Shown one piece after another: positions 54,474 to 64,000 of a stretch of 64,000 nt of DNA. Location: positions 62,001-126,000 of the forward strand of contig CBDFJZ010000008.1 in the NCBI GenBank assembly GCA_965248675.1, in the 5' to 3' direction. Source of the stretch: UBA6627 sp965248675 (GTDB lineage Bacteria; Chloroflexota; Dehalococcoidia; UBA2979). Positions within the stretch are counted from its first letter, which is position 1; each line of letters starts with the position of its first letter. Under the pieces are notes generated by a model that had not been told where the DNA came from, searched no databases, and saw only the letters and a list, made by a program, of their open reading frames with translations. The position numbers were made by a program, and so were the translations under genes.

Positions 54474-55952
54474 TCAACTCCGGATTCGCTCAGGGTCGTT
54501 GCCCGGTTCATCGTCTTCGGTCCCGGGTTCGCTGACGGAGTCGTCAACGGATGCTGCGGGTTGTTCGTCCGCGGAGTCAGGGTCGCCCCCACTACGGCGG
54601 CGACGGCCGCGCCGGCGACCGCGCGCCGGCTCGTCGCCATCCTCGGCTTCTGGCTCTGACGCGATCGCTTCGAGGCGCTCGAGCGTCAGCTGCGTCAGCA
54701 GCCGGTTCGAGATCGAGGCGCGGCCCTCGGGGGTGTCGACCAGCCCGCGGACCGAGGCCATTTGCTCTTCGGCGGCTTCCTCGCCGCCGGCCATCCCCTG
54801 CACCAGCGTGTCGATCTCCTCGGTCACCCGCTCGTCGTCGACCTCGATCTCCTCGGTCGTCGCGAGCTCGCCGAGGATCAGGGCGCGGCGCACGCTCTGC
54901 TCCGCTCCGTCACGGAGGCGGTCGCGGACCTCGTCGGTCGTCTGCCCCGTGGTCTCAAGCCACTGCTGCAGACCCTCTTCGGTGTGAGAGGCGTGGTTGG
55001 ACTCGATGTCGATCAGGCGATCGATGTCGCGCTCGATCATCACCTCGGGGAAGTCGACGCTGGCGCGCGCCACCAGCAGGTCCACGATCTCGTTGTGGTA
55101 CTCGTCGCGGATCGCCGCGTCCTTCTGGGCGTTCAAGTCGCTGTCGATCCGCTCGTTCAGCTCCTCCAGCGTCTCGAAGCCGTCATCGAGCGAGACGGCG
55201 AAGGCGTCGGCGGCGTCCGGCAGGATCTCCTGCTTTACCTCGTGGATGGTGATCACGTACGACGCTTCCTTACCGGCGAGATTCTCCGGAAGATCGTCGT
55301 CGGGCAGCGTTGCCGCGAACTCCTGCGGACCGCCGCGCTCGCGACCGAGCAGCTCCTCGACGAACCCCGGCAGCAGCACGACGCCGCCTTCGCGAACCGC
55401 GAACTCGGCGTCGGACTCTTCGTGCGGCGCGTCCTCGCCCTCAATCTCTACTTTCACGTCGGCGCGGACGGTGTCACCCCATTCAATCGGGCGGTCGACG
55501 GGCTCGAGCATCGCGAAGCGACGGCGTAGCTCCGTCAGCGCGCCCTCGCGCTCGTCGTCAGTCACCTCGACCTCGGGACGCGAGGCGCGGATCGACTGGT
55601 AGTCGCCCAGGTCCACCTCGGGACGCACGGGCACGGTCGCGCGGACGACGAGCGGCTCGGTCGAGGTGAGCTCGATCTCGGGCTGGTCGATCACCTCGAT
55701 CTCCTCGGCCTCGACCGCCTCCTGGTAGATGTCGGGGACGAGCTTGTCGAGCGCTTCCTGGAGGATCATCCCGGATCCGACGTGGCGCTCGACGATCTTT
55801 CGGGGCGCCTTGCCCGGCCGAAAGCCTGGGATCTTCACCTGCTTGGAGATGCGGTTGACGGCCTTCGCCATCTCGCCCTCGAGGCGATCGTCGTCGACCT
55901 CGATGTCGAGCTGGACGAGCGAGCCCTCGAGTTTTTCGGTCGTTACAGCCAC
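54474..55952 (-). CDS. tig: Trigger factor
   Basis: 492 residues from GTG 55952, chosen because VAVTTEKLEG matches the family start and GAAGG precedes it by 7 nt; GTG 55973 is the alternative. The ribosome-binding signature is GFRPGKAPRKIVERH. PPIase (FKBP-like) domain mid-protein (GDTVRADVKVEIEG; LLPGFVEELLG), then the helical C-terminal chaperone arms. The long tail after residue 430 is low-complexity with a basic patch (ARGRRRGRRRR) followed by acidic residues; this extension is unusual. Ribosome-associated chaperone and prolyl isomerase. First gene of the clp operon. Confidence 0.96.
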   Translation of the reverse strand: MAVTTEKLEGSLVQLDIEVDDDRLEGEMAKAVNRISKQVKIPGFRPGKAPRKIVERHVGSGMILQEALDKLVPDIYQEAVEAEEIEVIDQPEIELTSTEPLVVRATVPVRPEVDLGDYQSIRASRPEVEVTDDEREGALTELRRRFAMLEPVDRPIEWGDTVRADVKVEIEGEDAPHEESDAEFAVREGGVVLLPGFVEELLGRERGGPQEFAATLPDDDLPENLAGKEASYVITIHEVKQEILPDAADAFAVSLDDGFETLEELNERIDSDLNAQKDAAIRDEYHNEIVDLLVARASVDFPEVMIERDIDRLIDIESNHASHTEEGLQQWLETTGQTTDEVRDRLRDGAEQSVRRALILGELATTEEIEVDDERVTEEIDTLVQGMAGGEEAAEEQMASVRGLVDTPEGRASISNRLLTQLTLERLEAIASEPEAEDGDEPARGRRRGRRRRSGGDPDSADEQPAASVDDSVSEPGTEDDEPGNDPERIRS

Positions 55953-56037
55953 GCGTACACCTTCAACCGTCACGTCCGCGGAGACGCCCTCGTATCGCTG
56001 AAAACTCCCAGATGACGGGCCTGAGACGGTAATGGGC

Positions 56038-56043
56038 AGTATA
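56038..56043 (-). promoter_or_regulatory. -10 box of tig
   Basis: TATACT on the reverse strand, 86 nt before GTG 55952. The -35 is weak. Confidence 0.45.
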
Positions 56044-56098
56044 ACATCGCGCGATCCGGGCTCCCTCTCAGGGGAGCGGGGCCGGGCCTCGGCCAGAG

Positions 56099-57058
56099 TT
56101 AGCGCGAAGCGATCGCGTCGTTGAGCGCGTCGCCGAGGAGGGCGAACGCGAACAGCAGCGACGTCACGATCACGCCGGGGACCAGCAGCAGGTGCGGGTG
56201 CGTCTGGAATGTGCGCACGCTCGACGCCTGGAACAGCATGTCGCCGAACGAGGGCGCCGGGGGCTGCACGCCGACGCCGAACCAGGAGAGGAAAATTTCG
56301 GATCCGGCGATCCCGCCAAGCGTCGCCGAGATCTGCAGCACGATCAGAAACGAGACGCCGGGGAGCAAGTGCCGCACGACGATGCGTCGCGGCGAAGCCC
56401 CCAGCGACTCGGCGGCCATGATGTACTCGCGTTCGCGCAGCTGGAGCACCTGAGCGCGGATGATCCTCGCGGTGCCGACCCAGAAGAACAGCGACAGGGC
56501 GCCAAAGACGGTGAGGTAGGAGGCGAATCCAGTGGCGACGAGGTTGTTGAGGGAGCTGTGATCCTCGATCCAGCGGACGCCCTCTTGTACCCGGTCACCG
56601 ACGGAGACGTTGATCAGGATCAGCATCAGCAGTGCGGGCAGGGCGGAGAACATCTCGCCGACGCGCATGATCAGGTTGTCGATCCAGCCGCCCTTGTATC
56701 CGGCGAGCAGGCCGAGCCCGTTCCCGATGATCAGCGAGCCGCTGATCATGACGGCGGTGGAAACGATGAGCGTGGTCCGGGCGGAGTACATGGCGCGGCT
56801 GAGCATGTCGCGGCCGAGGCGGTCGGTGCCAAGCAGATGATCGGCGCTCGGGCCTTCGAGGCCGCGGTCGAGGTCGACCGCACGGTAGTCCTGAGCGATG
56901 AATGGCGCCAGCAGGCCGGAACCATAGATCACGATAATCACGGTGAGCGAGATCATCGCGAGGCGTTTCTTCCTGAGCCGCTCCCAGAGCAGCGCCCACT
57001 CACTGCGGCCAGCGACGGTCCGCCGGGTTGCGCTGGGAGCGGCGGTTTCGACGGCCAT
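56099..57058 (-). CDS. Oligopeptide/dipeptide ABC transporter permease (DppC-like)
   Basis: 319 residues. N-terminal cytoplasmic part, helix 1, a periplasmic loop with LLGTDRLGRDMLSR (DppC hallmark) and five more helices. The EAA coupling loop is EYIMAAESLGASPRRIVVRHLLP. It forms a heterodimer with the permease gene that overlaps by 3-4 bp (57058). The family-5 binding protein is at 58063-59757. ATPase subunits are not in the cluster. Peptide uptake is the family role. Confidence 0.93.
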   Translation of the reverse strand: MAVETAAPSATRRTVAGRSEWALLWERLRKKRLAMISLTVIIVIYGSGLLAPFIAQDYRAVDLDRGLEGPSADHLLGTDRLGRDMLSRAMYSARTTLIVSTAVMISGSLIIGNGLGLLAGYKGGWIDNLIMRVGEMFSALPALLMLILINVSVGDRVQEGVRWIEDHSSLNNLVATGFASYLTVFGALSLFFWVGTARIIRAQVLQLREREYIMAAESLGASPRRIVVRHLLPGVSFLIVLQISATLGGIAGSEIFLSWFGVGVQPPAPSFGDMLFQASSVRTFQTHPHLLLVPGVIVTSLLFAFALLGDALNDAIASR

Positions 57059-58038
57059 CAGCGGGACGCGCCGAGTCGGACGCGCGGGTCGATGAATGCG
57101 TAGGTGAGCTCAACAAGGAGGTTCATGACCACGAACACCGTGGCGAAGATGACGGTCGTGGTGAGGATGATGTCGTAGTCGCGACTGGACACCGCCTCGA
57201 AGAGCAGGCGGCCGATGCCCGGGATGCCCAGGAGGGTTTCGACGAAGAACGCGCCCTCGATGATCCCGGCGAGGGCGAAGCCAACGACGGTGACGATCGG
57301 CAGCAGCGAGTTGGGGAGGACGTGGCGGAACGAGACGCGCGTCTCGGACAGGCCCTTGGCGCGGGCCGTGCGGATGTAGTCCTCGCGCCCTACCTCGAGC
57401 GCCGAGATCCGCATCAGTCGGGCGACACCGGCGAGGCCGGGCAGCGTGAAGGTGAGCAGTGGCAGATAGAGGTGCGGATCGGGAATCGGCACCGCGACCA
57501 CGCCGCCGATCCACCAGATATCGAACAGACCGTCCCAGCCACCAGTCGGCAAGATGTCGAGTTTCAAGGCGAAGAGCCAGAGCAGCGGCGGGATGATCAC
57601 GAGGACAGGGATCGCCTGGAGGAAGAGGAGCGCGCCGATCACGAGCGGGTCGAGCCAGGTGCCGTTCGCCCGCGCCGCCAGCAAGCCCAATGGGATGCCC
57701 AGCGCGAAAACGATCAAGAGCGCGACGAAGCCGAGTTGGGCGGAGACCCACATCTTGGGAAGGATGACCTCGGTGATCTCGAAGTCACGCTGGAGGAACG
57801 ACTCGCCGAAGTCTCCCTGGACAAAGCGGGAAAGCCAGGTGACGTACTGCTCGACCACGTTGCCGTCGAGGCCGCGGTCCTCGCGGATTTGAGCGAGGAT
57901 CTCCTCGTCGCGGATCTGACCGGCGGCCACCACCAGCGGGTCGCCGGGGCCGAAGCGGGTGATCGAGAAGGTAAAGAAGGTGACGCCGAGCAGGATGAAG
58001 GGGACCCAGAGCAGACGACGGACGACGTAGGTACCCAT
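57058..58038 (-). CDS. Oligopeptide/dipeptide ABC transporter permease (DppB-like)
   Basis: 326 residues, six helices. The N-terminal signature YVVRRLLWVPFILLGVTFFTFSITRFGPGDP is typical, and the EAA loop is DYIRTARAKGLSETRVSFRHVLPNSLLP. Its stop overlaps the DppC-like start, so they are translationally coupled. It lies 24 bp downstream of the binding-protein gene. Confidence 0.94.
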   Translation of the reverse strand: MGTYVVRRLLWVPFILLGVTFFTFSITRFGPGDPLVVAAGQIRDEEILAQIREDRGLDGNVVEQYVTWLSRFVQGDFGESFLQRDFEITEVILPKMWVSAQLGFVALLIVFALGIPLGLLAARANGTWLDPLVIGALLFLQAIPVLVIIPPLLWLFALKLDILPTGGWDGLFDIWWIGGVVAVPIPDPHLYLPLLTFTLPGLAGVARLMRISALEVGREDYIRTARAKGLSETRVSFRHVLPNSLLPIVTVVGFALAGIIEGAFFVETLLGIPGIGRLLFEAVSSRDYDIILTTTVIFATVFVVMNLLVELTYAFIDPRVRLGASR

Positions 58039-58062
58039 AGGGTCCGCCGCGCCGCGGGGCGG

Positions 58063-59757
58063 CTAGCGATCGACCTCGACGAAGCGGAGACGTGGAATCA
58101 CCATCGGCGGCTCAAACCACCCGGCGACCGCTTCGTTCACGACGATGTGCGCCTGCGAGAAGTAGAGGGGCAGCCAGGCAGCGTCATCGATGATCAGCTC
58201 TTCCGCGTCGCGATACAGCTGCAACCGGAGTTCCGGATCGAGCTCAGTGCGGGCGCGCTCCAGGAGGTCGTCGACCGCGGGGTTGTTGTAGTCGAAGTCG
58301 TTGAGCTGTGAGTTGGAGTGGAACTTCAGATCGAGGATGTCCTCCGGGTCGGGGTAGTCCATGATCCAGCCGGCGTTGAACATCTGGAGCTCGCCGGCGT
58401 CCTGCTCCGCGAGGAAGGTCGCGAAGTCGGTCTGGCGGATCTCGATGTCGAGGCCGAGCTCGGTGCGCCATTGTTCTAGGAACGCCTGCGTGTCGATCGC
58501 GGCGGCGGCGCCCGCCCCGACCTCGGTGATCACGATCGAGACCGGGCCGTCCGGACCGACGAGGCGGCCGTTCTCGACGGAGTACTTCGAGGCAGCGAGG
58601 GCCGCGCGCGCCGCATCCGGGTCGAACTGGAAGGTCTTGTCGTTCTCGGTGTAGCCGGGGAGGCCCGGGGCGAGAATGCCAGTCGCCGGCCTGAGCATGT
58701 TGTTGAAGGTCACTTCGGCGATCTTCGCGCGATCGATCGAGAGGCCGAGCGCGCGGCGCACGTTGACGTCGTCGAACGGCGGCGTCTCGGTCGAGAACGC
58801 GAAGTACGAGATCGTGAACTGGGGCCAGAAGCTGTAGAGCGGACCGAGGTTGCTGGAGGGGTCGCGGGCGCGCTCGATGTCGTCGAGCCCGACGTTCGCG
58901 ACGTCGAGCTCGTCGTTCTCGAAGCGGGTCAGCGCGGAGCCCCCCGAGAGTGTGTACAGCACCTCGGCGAGTGGCGGCTCTCCGAGGTAGTAGCGCGGGT
59001 TGGACTCGAGGATGATGCGCTCGCTGAGGCGCCACTCCTGAAGCTTGTACGGCCCGGTGCCGTTGGGCTTGCGGGTCCAGTTGCGGGGGTTCGACTCGAT
59101 CTGTTGCTGGTCGACCACGAAAGCGGTCGGGTACGTGAGCTTCGCGAGGAAGAAGGGCTTCGGGGCGTCGAGCGTGAAGCGGATGGTGCGGTCGTCGATC
59201 ACCTCGAGGCCGGAGACATCGTCCGCGAGCCCGGCGATGTGCTCGCGCACGCCGACGATGTCGCCGAGGTAGGCGCGGGCGACCGTGGACTGCAGCTCGC
59301 GCGAGGTCGCGCGGTTAATCGAGTACTCGACGTCCCGGGCGGTCACCGGACGGCCCGAGTGGAAGAACGCATCCTCGCGCAGCGTAAACGTGTAGACGGT
59401 ACCGCCGCCCGTGATCTCGACGTTCTCGGCGAGGTCGAGCACGATCTCGAGGTCGGGCGAGATCGTGACGAGGCCGGAGTAGATCTCGACGATGTACTCG
59501 GCGGACAGCGCGTCGGTCGCGAGGTGCGGATCGAGCGTCACCGGATCGCCTGAGGTGAGTCTGAGCCGGCCGGTGGCGCTGCTGTCAACCGGGTCCGCGC
59601 CCCCGTTGGCGCCGCCGCCGGAACTGACTCCGGTAGGACCGCCATCGGCGCTGTCGCCGCCGGAGAGCAGCAACACCGCCGAGAGCCCGCCCACCAGGAG
59701 GACGAGCATGGCGAGCACACCAAGCAAGACAGCGAGAAGTCGGTTCTGACCGCTCAT
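58063..59757 (-). CDS. ABC transporter substrate-binding protein, family 5 (peptide type)
   Basis: 564 residues. N-terminal transmembrane segment (LLAVLLGVLAMLVLLVGGLSAVLLL) and a Gly/Ser linker, without a lipobox Cys. The body is a peptide-binding SBP: TLDPHLATDALSAEYIVEIYSGLV, then FHSGRPVTARDVEYSINRA, and the C-terminal MFNAGWIMDYPDPEDILDL and WLPLYFSQAHIVVNEAV. First gene of a three-gene transporter operon. The second such protein is the orphan at 9389-11023. Confidence 0.93.
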   Translation of the reverse strand: MSGQNRLLAVLLGVLAMLVLLVGGLSAVLLLSGGDSADGGPTGVSSGGGANGGADPVDSSATGRLRLTSGDPVTLDPHLATDALSAEYIVEIYSGLVTISPDLEIVLDLAENVEITGGGTVYTFTLREDAFFHSGRPVTARDVEYSINRATSRELQSTVARAYLGDIVGVREHIAGLADDVSGLEVIDDRTIRFTLDAPKPFFLAKLTYPTAFVVDQQQIESNPRNWTRKPNGTGPYKLQEWRLSERIILESNPRYYLGEPPLAEVLYTLSGGSALTRFENDELDVANVGLDDIERARDPSSNLGPLYSFWPQFTISYFAFSTETPPFDDVNVRRALGLSIDRAKIAEVTFNNMLRPATGILAPGLPGYTENDKTFQFDPDAARAALAASKYSVENGRLVGPDGPVSIVITEVGAGAAAAIDTQAFLEQWRTELGLDIEIRQTDFATFLAEQDAGELQMFNAGWIMDYPDPEDILDLKFHSNSQLNDFDYNNPAVDDLLERARTELDPELRLQLYRDAEELIIDDAAWLPLYFSQAHIVVNEAVAGWFEPPMVIPRLRFVEVDR

Positions 59758-59911
59758 CGATCGGCTCCACTCATGCGTGCGCGAGACGCCAGTCGGTGGG
59801 GACGCTGACGCGAATCAGAGCAGCAAGGATAGCCTACCGCCCGTCGACGGTCGGTACGTAATCGAGATCGCGCTAGATCGCCGCGCGTCCACCGGCACGC
59901 AGAGAGCACCG

Positions 59912-60448
59912 TCAAGGCCTGAGGCGCTTGGTCAGGTACAGGACCAAGTCGTCGTCCGCGACGACCGGGGGGCCGAGGTACTCAACCGGTTGTTCATTCG
60001 TCATCAAGCCGCGGGCGTCCGGGACGTACCCGCGCAGCACGTACATCCGCTGGGCCGCGCCGTAGTTCTCCGTCATGCCGAAACCGATACCCGCCGTGTC
60101 GCCGCGAGCGGCGATCCGGGATTCGGCCTCGTCCACCAGCCTCGAGGCGATCCCGCGCCGACGGAGGTCGGGCAGCACGTTCAGGTCCTGGATCTCCGGG
60201 ATCGAGGCGTCGCGAAACGGTGGGTATGTGGCTTGCCACAACACGGTGCCGTAGCCGGCAAACACACCGTCCAGCTCGGCGACGAGGATGTCGCGGGTGC
60301 CATCAGCCTGCTCGGCGAGATAGCGCTCGTACTGCGATGCGGGTTTGTTCCACCCGATCGCCGCGAACGCCGCCTCGAGGACAGGGGGATCGTCAGGGTG
60401 GATCGCTCGAATCGTGAGATCGTCCGGACCGTCACTCACCCTCGTCAT
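59912..60448 (-). CDS. GNAT family N-acetyltransferase
   Basis: 178 residues. GNAT fold with strand DLTIRAIHPDDPPVLEAAF, motif A beta-alpha (IQDLNVLPDLRRRGIASRLVDEAE; R-x-x-G-x-A loop) and motif B GYGFRM-like IGFGMTENYGAAQRMYVLRGY. It likely acetylates an amine; the substrate is unknown. It overlaps the aspS stop by 17 bp and is co-transcribed with it. Confidence 0.92.
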   Translation of the reverse strand: MTRVSDGPDDLTIRAIHPDDPPVLEAAFAAIGWNKPASQYERYLAEQADGTRDILVAELDGVFAGYGTVLWQATYPPFRDASIPEIQDLNVLPDLRRRGIASRLVDEAESRIAARGDTAGIGFGMTENYGAAQRMYVLRGYVPDARGLMTNEQPVEYLGPPVVADDDLVLYLTKRLRP

Positions 60449-62288
60449 CCTCGAGGCCGTCGCGGACGTCGCCGGCAGCGGCGGCGAGGGTTTCGAGGGC
60501 GCCCGCGGAGAGGTCGATGTGGACCTCGCCGAGCTGGGCGGTGGTGACGGGCGCTGGTGCTCCGGTCATCATGTCGACCGCCGATTTCGTCTTCGGGAAG
60601 GCGATCACCTCGCGGATGTCGGATTCGCCGGCGAAGAGGGCGACCGCGCGGTCGAGGCCCCACGCGATGCCGCCGTGTGGCGGGGCGCCGTACTCGAAGG
60701 CGTCGAGCATGTGCGCGAACTTCGCCTGCGCTTCTTCGGGCGACATGCCGAGGAGGCGCATCACGTCGAGCTGCATCTCGCGGCGGTGCATCCGGATCGA
60801 GCCGCCGCCGATCTCCTGGCCGTTGCAGACCACGTCGTAGGCACGGGCACGAACCTTGCCAGGGTCGGTGGCGAGCAGGTGTTCGTCTTCGGGCATGGGC
60901 GAGGTGAACAGGTGGTGCTCGGCCTCCCAGCGCTCCTCGGTTTCGTCCCAGTGCAGTAGCGGGAACTCGGTGATCCACACGAAGGCGAAGACCTCGGGGT
61001 CCGCCAGCTCGCGTTGCTCCGCGACGCGTCGCCGCAACACGTCGAGGACGCGCGAGGTGACGGCGTCCGGGTCCGCCGAGATCAGCAGCATGTCGCCGCG
61101 CTCGGCACCGCAGGCGCGGGCGATCTCCGCGAGCGCGTCCGCCTCGAAGAAGCGGACGATCGGGGACTTGATGTCGTCAGCGGTGAGCGAGTCGAGCGGG
61201 CCGTCGCCCGTGAACTGCACCCAGACGAGGCCTTTCGCGCCGGCCTCGCGCGCCAGATCGGTCAGCCGGTCGAGGTCGCGGCGCGAGACGTCGGCGCCCC
61301 CGGACACGGCGAAGCCGCGCACCCGGCCCCCCGCCTCGATCGCACCGCTGAACACGTTGAACTCGGAGCAGCGCACGTAGTGGGTGAGGTCGTGGATCTC
61401 GAGGCCGTAGCGCAGGTCGGGGCGGTCCGTGCCGAACCGCTCCATCGCCTCGGCGTAGGGCATGCGGGGGAACGGCGTCTCGACGCGTTTGTCGGGCGTC
61501 AACGTGTTGGCGAGCTCGATCAGCAGCTCCTCGTTGAGCTGCATCACGTCGTCCTCCTCGACGAAGGCCATCTCGACGTCGAGTTGGGTGAACTCGGGCT
61601 GGCGGTCGGCGCGCAGGTCCTCGTCGCGGTAGCAGCGGGCGATCTGGTAGTAGCGGTCGATGCCCGCCACCATCAGCAGCTGCTTCCACTGCTGCGGCGA
61701 CTGCGGTAGCGCGTAGAAGCTGCCCGGATGGACGCGGCTGGGCACGAGGTAGTCGCGCGCGCCCTCCGGCGTCGCCAACCCGAGCACGGGCGTCTCGACC
61801 TCGATGAAGCCGCGCGCATCGTGGAAGTCGCGGATCTGCTTCACCACGCGGTGACGGAGGCGCATGTTCCGCGCCATCCGCTCGCGGCGCAGATCCAGAA
61901 AGCGATAGCGCAGCCGCGTCTCGTCGCCGACGTTCGCCTCCTGGTTGACCGGGAATGGCGGCGTCTTCGCCGGGTTGAGCACGGAGACGGCGCTCGATTG
62001 CACCTCGATGTCGCCGGTCGCCAGCTCCGGGTTCTCGGTCCCGTCGCGGCGGCGCACGACCTCGCCGCCGACCTGCAGCACGTACTCGTCGCGCACGCCC
62101 GAAGCGACGGCGGTCGCCTCGGGCGCCTGCTCGGGGTGAAAGACGACCTGCACGAGGCCGGTCGAGTCCCGCAGATCGACGAACACCAGCCCACCGTGAT
62201 CGCGGCGGCGGTGCACCCAGCCAGACAGCGTCACCCGCTGCCCGGCGTGCTCCGCACGGAGTTCGCCACAGTCATGGGTCTTCAGCAC
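60432..62288 (-). CDS. aspS: Aspartate-tRNA ligase (bacterial type)
   Basis: 618 residues from GTG 62288. N-terminal OB anticodon domain (VTLSGWVHRRRDHGGLVFVDLRD). Class II core: motif 1 region, GSFYALPQSPQQWKQLLMVAG; motif 2 CYRDEDLRADRQPEFTQLD; motif 3 GIAWGLDRAVAL. The GAD insertion domain typical of bacterial AspRS is present. It charges tRNA-Asp (and possibly tRNA-Asn in organisms lacking AsnRS, which cannot be judged here). GTG is chosen because the upstream frame to 62357 is Arg-rich and not conserved. Confidence 0.95.
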   Translation of the reverse strand: MLKTHDCGELRAEHAGQRVTLSGWVHRRRDHGGLVFVDLRDSTGLVQVVFHPEQAPEATAVASGVRDEYVLQVGGEVVRRRDGTENPELATGDIEVQSSAVSVLNPAKTPPFPVNQEANVGDETRLRYRFLDLRRERMARNMRLRHRVVKQIRDFHDARGFIEVETPVLGLATPEGARDYLVPSRVHPGSFYALPQSPQQWKQLLMVAGIDRYYQIARCYRDEDLRADRQPEFTQLDVEMAFVEEDDVMQLNEELLIELANTLTPDKRVETPFPRMPYAEAMERFGTDRPDLRYGLEIHDLTHYVRCSEFNVFSGAIEAGGRVRGFAVSGGADVSRRDLDRLTDLAREAGAKGLVWVQFTGDGPLDSLTADDIKSPIVRFFEADALAEIARACGAERGDMLLISADPDAVTSRVLDVLRRRVAEQRELADPEVFAFVWITEFPLLHWDETEERWEAEHHLFTSPMPEDEHLLATDPGKVRARAYDVVCNGQEIGGGSIRMHRREMQLDVMRLLGMSPEEAQAKFAHMLDAFEYGAPPHGGIAWGLDRAVALFAGESDIREVIAFPKTKSAVDMMTGAPAPVTTAQLGEVHIDLSAGALETLAAAAGDVRDGLEDDEGE

Positions 62289-62433
62289 GTCGTCGTCCTC
62301 GGTCGGTCGCGATCCTCGGTGCTGGCGCGCGCGGCGCCGTGCGAGCGAGTGTCGCACGGGGTGCAGAGGGCTTCTAGGCGGGACCGCTGGGAACGGCGCG
62401 GGACGACCCTCATCTCGGTACCCTGACCGGTCT

Positions 62434-63878
62434 ATGACGGAGACGCCTCCCGAGCCCGCAGCTGACTCGCGGTCCTCAGACGACGACTACGTCGCACGTC
62501 TCGGGCTGTCCGAGCCGGGGACCACGCTCGGAAAGCTACAGCGCGGTCGTGGCGCCGGGTGGCTGGAGTGCCTCGAACTACCTCGGGAGGAAGCACACCA
62601 CTACCTGTGGCAGTGCATCGCGGTTGATCCGCGCCTCGATCAACAGGTTGAGAGACGATCTGAGTACTACGCCTCGCTGGCGCGACTCACCGACTTCGAC
62701 GTGAATCGTCTGCTCCCGGACGAGCTTCCGCCGGAGGAGGCCTGGCGCGACCAGCGGCTCGTGCCTCAGGTTCTGGTCGATTTGGACCGTGCCGGCGTTG
62801 AAGATGCCGGAAGCGTCCTGCTCGCGCAGATCCACCCTGAAGATGACATGCACGAAAACGTGCTTCTGGAGATGTACGAATCCTCGGAAGGAACGATCGC
62901 GCGGCTACCAGCCGCCCTGGTCGAACGGCGCAACGACGAGCACCTGACGGGTACGGTGAACCGCTGGTTCGACGAGTTCCCTTGGGAAAGCTGGGCCGAA
63001 GCGCACCCACGAATCGAGGCCGCGCTCACCGAGGTCAAACGTCGCAAGGCACTCGAGCAACCGCGCCCGAGTAGGACGCCCCCGCCGATGGCGGCCCCGT
63101 TGAATGAGATCCTCGAATATCGATGGGGGGTGGAGAAAGCTCCCTCCCCGCCTCGTGCAGAGACTCACCGAGGACCTGCGACCCGGCGAATACGACCAAC
63201 TCCTCCTGGCTTGCAGTGAGCGACCCGAGCCGGCGTTGCCTTTCGCCATCCTCGGGACGACTAATGATCCAGCCGGACTCGCTGCTGCAACGGCCATCAC
63301 CGATGAACGCGAACCGGTTCCTCGTGACGCCGACACGTCTTACTACGCCCGCGGAGGAGCCGCATACCGCTACTTCAGGGCGCTCGGCCCAGAGCACACG
63401 CTTCCACTCGCGCGCGACTGGCTCGGCACCACTCGACCGCGGGATGGGATCGCGGGCAAGATTTTCTCCGATCACGCCGAGCCGGCGGACATCCCGATGG
63501 TCCACGCAGGTCTCGAGCGGGCTTGGCGCAACCGCGAGATCTACGAGGTCTGTGACCTCACCGACGCGCTCAGACGCTTCCCCGAGCACGGCCCATTCGA
63601 GGTGCTGCGCGAGATCTTCGAGGGGGGTCGAGTACTCCTACGCTCGGTGGCGCACCGCGGAGGTGATGGCGGTCAGTGACCCGACCTTCGGATCGACATT
63701 TGCTCGGGAGTGCCTGTGGGACTCCGACGAAGGTGTGCAGGATGCCGGCATCGGCTTCGTGGAACCGGACGACTCGGACGCGGTCGTGAGGGTCGCGGAG
63801 ATTTCGGCGCTCAGGCTTGAAGAGGCAGCGGCACGGGAGCAGTACTGGTCGCGCAGGGGGCGCCGGAAGGACAGCTAG
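62434..63878 (+). pseudogene. Unknown protein, two frameshifts at G6 runs
   Basis: Three successive frames make one sequence of about 480 residues. Frame 1 (ATG 62434) runs DDYVARLGLSEPGTTLG and on to EYRWG. After the G6 run at 63125-63130 it continues as GWRKLPPRLVQRLTEDLRPGEYDQLLL. After a second G6 run at about 63624-63629 it continues as VEYSYARWRTAEVMAVSDPTFG. Both breaks are one extra G. I recognise no family. It is rich in acidic and Trp residues, with no signal or membrane helix. The part EVCDLTDALRRFPEHGPFEVLREIF and the final helix look like a HEAT-repeat style protein. Confidence 0.6.
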
Positions 63879-64000
63879 CGAGCGGCCGGCGCGATCAGCT
63901 TGAGGAAACGCAGGTACTCGACCGCCCCGGCGCGGTATTGAGGGCGAGCCACTGGCCCTCGGCGCCCCAGTTCATGTCGAAGAGCCCGACGTGCGGCGAG
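63875..64000 (-). CDS. 3' end of an unidentified reverse-strand gene
   Basis: The sequence near the window edge reads as protein on the reverse strand (VGLFDMNWGAEGQWLALNT, stop at 63895), and in another frame AGAVEYLRFLKLIAPAAR ends at 63875. Which is real, or whether a frameshift joins them, cannot be decided from 120 bp. It is convergent with and overlaps the gene ending at 63878. Confidence 0.3.
   Translation of the reverse strand, partial: LAARRALRHELGRRGPVARPQYRAGAVEYLRFLKLIAPAAR

Overview
This is 64 kb of GC-rich bacterial chromosome with mostly housekeeping content. The mix is a trigger factor-clpP-clpX block, a class II fumarase/LDH-type malate dehydrogenase/NADP-type isocitrate dehydrogenase set, hyuA-hyuB, a CTC-type bL25, an F420/LLM-type oxidoreductase, a DUF5671-like membrane protein and oligopeptide ABC transporters. 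Several genes have a -10 box only 6-7 nt before a GTG or ATG start (leaderless transcripts). I read this as Chloroflexota, or less likely a deep actinobacterial lineage; there is no rRNA in the window to settle it. I found no tRNA, rRNA, CRISPR array or origin.

Layout. 1-9 kb: a broken MFS transporter, an acetyltransferase, a PIG-L deacetylase, then a 4 kb island with two secreted proteins. The island is bracketed by reciprocal fragments of its neighbours (the deacetylase and an SDR), as after a duplication or insertion. 9-15.5 kb: secG, a peptide-binding protein, a second acetyltransferase, fmt, rlmN and rplY. 15.6-17.25 kb: a 1.6 kb unit with 36-bp terminal inverted repeats and a 14-15 bp target duplication, carrying a small P-loop kinase and no transposase. 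17.3-25 kb: hyuA-hyuB, a small membrane protein, a frameshifted M28 peptidase, a LysM lipoprotein and an acyl-CoA carboxylase subunit. 25-31 kb: an unrecognised two-gene operon, a PAS/GAF protein, a decayed SRPBCC gene, a crotonase and an LLM oxidoreductase. 31-35.5 kb: sulfite reductase, peroxiredoxin and transposase debris. 35.5-43.7 kb: a DUF5671-like protein, a NarL/NarX-type two-component pair, and a TetR-controlled MFS/hydrolase locus with matching operators. 44-49.5 kb: icd, mdh, fumC, a Fic protein behind an array of GATTAATC palindromes, and a truncated sdhB. 49.5-62.3 kb: NUDIX, GNAT, nadK, tlyA, clpX, clpP, tig, an oligopeptide ABC transporter, GNAT and aspS. 62.4-64 kb: a frameshifted unknown gene and the edge of another.

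Functional links. tig, clpP and clpX form a protein folding and turnover block. The malate, fumarate and isocitrate enzymes are a compact TCA group, but icd carries a frameshift and sdhB lacks its N-terminus. TetR probably controls itself and the hydrolase-efflux pair through a shared palindrome.

A recurring oddity is that otherwise good genes are broken by one extra G in runs of five to seven G (secreted protein, M28 peptidase, SRPBCC, and twice in the last gene). This is either a systematic homopolymer error in the assembly or real slippage, and it must be resolved before those genes are called dead.
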